From Campylobacterales bacterium (lineage in GTDB: Bacteria; Campylobacterota; Campylobacteria; Campylobacterales; Thiovulaceae), in assembly GCA_012963895.1 (NCBI GenBank), contig DTUW01000067.1:10294-26406 (forward strand): 16,113 bases of DNA, in the 5' to 3' direction. The notes beneath the pieces are model-generated. The model was not told the origin of the DNA. It was given only the letters and a program-made list of their open reading frames with translations, and searched no databases. Shown in pieces: positions 15,741 through 16,113 of this stretch. The position numbers were made by a program, and so were the translations under genes. Each line of letters starts with the position of its first letter. Position 1 is the stretch's first letter.

Positions 15741-15760
15741 CCTTTTTATTTTAATTTTAT
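15741..15760 (-). promoter_or_regulatory. Possible carB promoter -10 and ribosome binding site
   Basis: In the 88-base gap upstream of carB, the - strand reads GATAAAATTAAAATAAAAAGG. TAAAAT (15759 down to 15754) is one mismatch from the -10 consensus and AAAGG ends at 15741. A start near 15748 would give a leader of about 20 bases. No clear -35 is present. The rest of the gap shows no structure I can support, apart from a short repeat of CGATATAGA shared with the end of the upstream gene. Confidence 0.35.
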
Positions 15761-15816
15761 CTAAAACGGATTTATTGTAGGTGGTTTGGAGTTATCTATA
15801 TCGATGAGGTGGAGAT

Positions 15817-16113
15817 TCAAATATCTTCTATATCGAGGTTTTGAACTGTCTTTTTCAAATCTTCAAAAGTTGTAACGAATTTGGATTTTAGAAGCAAAAT
15901 TAGATATTTTTCGATAAAGTCTCTTTTTTCCTGAATTTGTGCATGGTGTTCTTTTTCGTTATAGCCTTTGGTGTCGGTGATTTCCAATTTCTCTCGAATA
16001 ATTTTGGCGATGGTGATATATCGACCTGTATTATTTCCTGTTGGAGATGGTAGGTATTTGTCAATCGCTTTATTCAACTCTTTGAAGGAGTATCCCCCTT
16101 CATCTCTGAAATA
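15817..16113 (-). CDS. Unrecognised protein, C-terminal part (gene runs off the right edge)
   Basis: The reading frame is open from the window edge at 16113 to a TGA at 15817-15819, giving 98 residues. A TTG at 16077 could be taken as a start. However, the frame upstream of it stays open and reads like protein (YFRDEGGYSFKEL), and the purine run GGGGGA lies too far away for a ribosome site, so I treat this as the 3' part of a longer gene. The visible part is soluble, charged and largely helical by appearance (REKLEI, EKRDFIEKYLILLLKS, FEDLKKTV), without Cys, Trp or a membrane segment. I recognise no family. It is the only gene here ending in TGA. It lies 88 bases upstream of carB on the same strand. 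Confidence 0.6.
   Translation of the reverse strand, partial: YFRDEGGYSFKELNKAIDKYLPSPTGNNTGRYITIAKIIREKLEITDTKGYNEKEHHAQIQEKRDFIEKYLILLLKSKFVTTFEDLKKTVQNLDIEDI

Noticed and set aside
15793..15840. Short repeat of CGATATAGA near the end of the right-edge gene
   Set aside because: Two nine-base copies in AT-rich sequence can arise by chance or slippage, and no function is suggested.
15817..16077. Complete 86-residue gene starting with TTG at 16077
   Set aside because: The frame stays open to the window edge and the preceding codons read like protein. No well-placed ribosome binding site precedes the TTG, so a partial longer gene is more likely.
1..16113. CRISPR array, insertion sequence, prophage or defence island
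   Set aside because: No regularly spaced repeats, transposase, integrase, terminal inverted repeats or phage-like genes are seen. All but the last gene belong to recognisable families, mostly housekeeping.

Overview
The window is about 16 kb of AT-rich bacterial chromosome carrying housekeeping genes, with no sign of an insertion sequence, prophage, CRISPR array or integrated element. Several features point to the Campylobacterota (former Epsilonproteobacteria). These are an isolated atpE whose product begins with a signal-peptide-like leader, a glutamyl-tRNA synthetase close to the Helicobacter GluRS1 type, a GlnA with Phe in place of the adenylylated Tyr, and an isolated carB. I cannot fix the genus. 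A free-living, sulfur-oxidising member is a guess only.

Left part (100-8221, + strand): six tightly packed genes that look like one operon, metG, pepN, a secreted helix-hairpin-helix protein, a DHH phosphoesterase (NrnB-like), plsY and gltX. Gaps run from a 23-base overlap to 30 bases. The first three genes appear to start with TTG. The operon ends at a pair of G5/C5 hairpins (8226-8280) that it shares with the convergent glnA.

Middle part (8287-11053, - strand): read in its own direction this is atpE, a hairpin, tRNA-Leu(GAG), a lipoprotein-type alpha-carbonic anhydrase and glnA. A good sigma70-type promoter for atpE (TTTACA, 17 bases, TAGAAT) overlaps an imperfect palindrome shared with the divergent hisF. 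The atpE transcript would start almost directly with a stem-loop.

Right part (11169-16113): hisF (+) runs tail-to-tail into pssA (-), and the two overlap by four bases. pssA follows carB with one base between them, so the two are probably translated together. At the right edge is the 3' end of an unrecognised gene that continues beyond the window.

In function, the window combines translation (metG, gltX, tRNA-Leu), peptide turnover (pepN), membrane lipid synthesis (plsY, pssA), nitrogen and carbamoyl phosphate metabolism (glnA, carB, hisF), energy (atpE) and CO2/bicarbonate handling (carbonic anhydrase). The least ordinary gene is the secreted helix-hairpin-helix protein at 4467-5123. It joins a ComEA-like DNA-binding domain to a C-terminal domain resembling pilus/secretion-assembly proteins. 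Stop codons are also unusual: TAG ends 8 of 13 genes.
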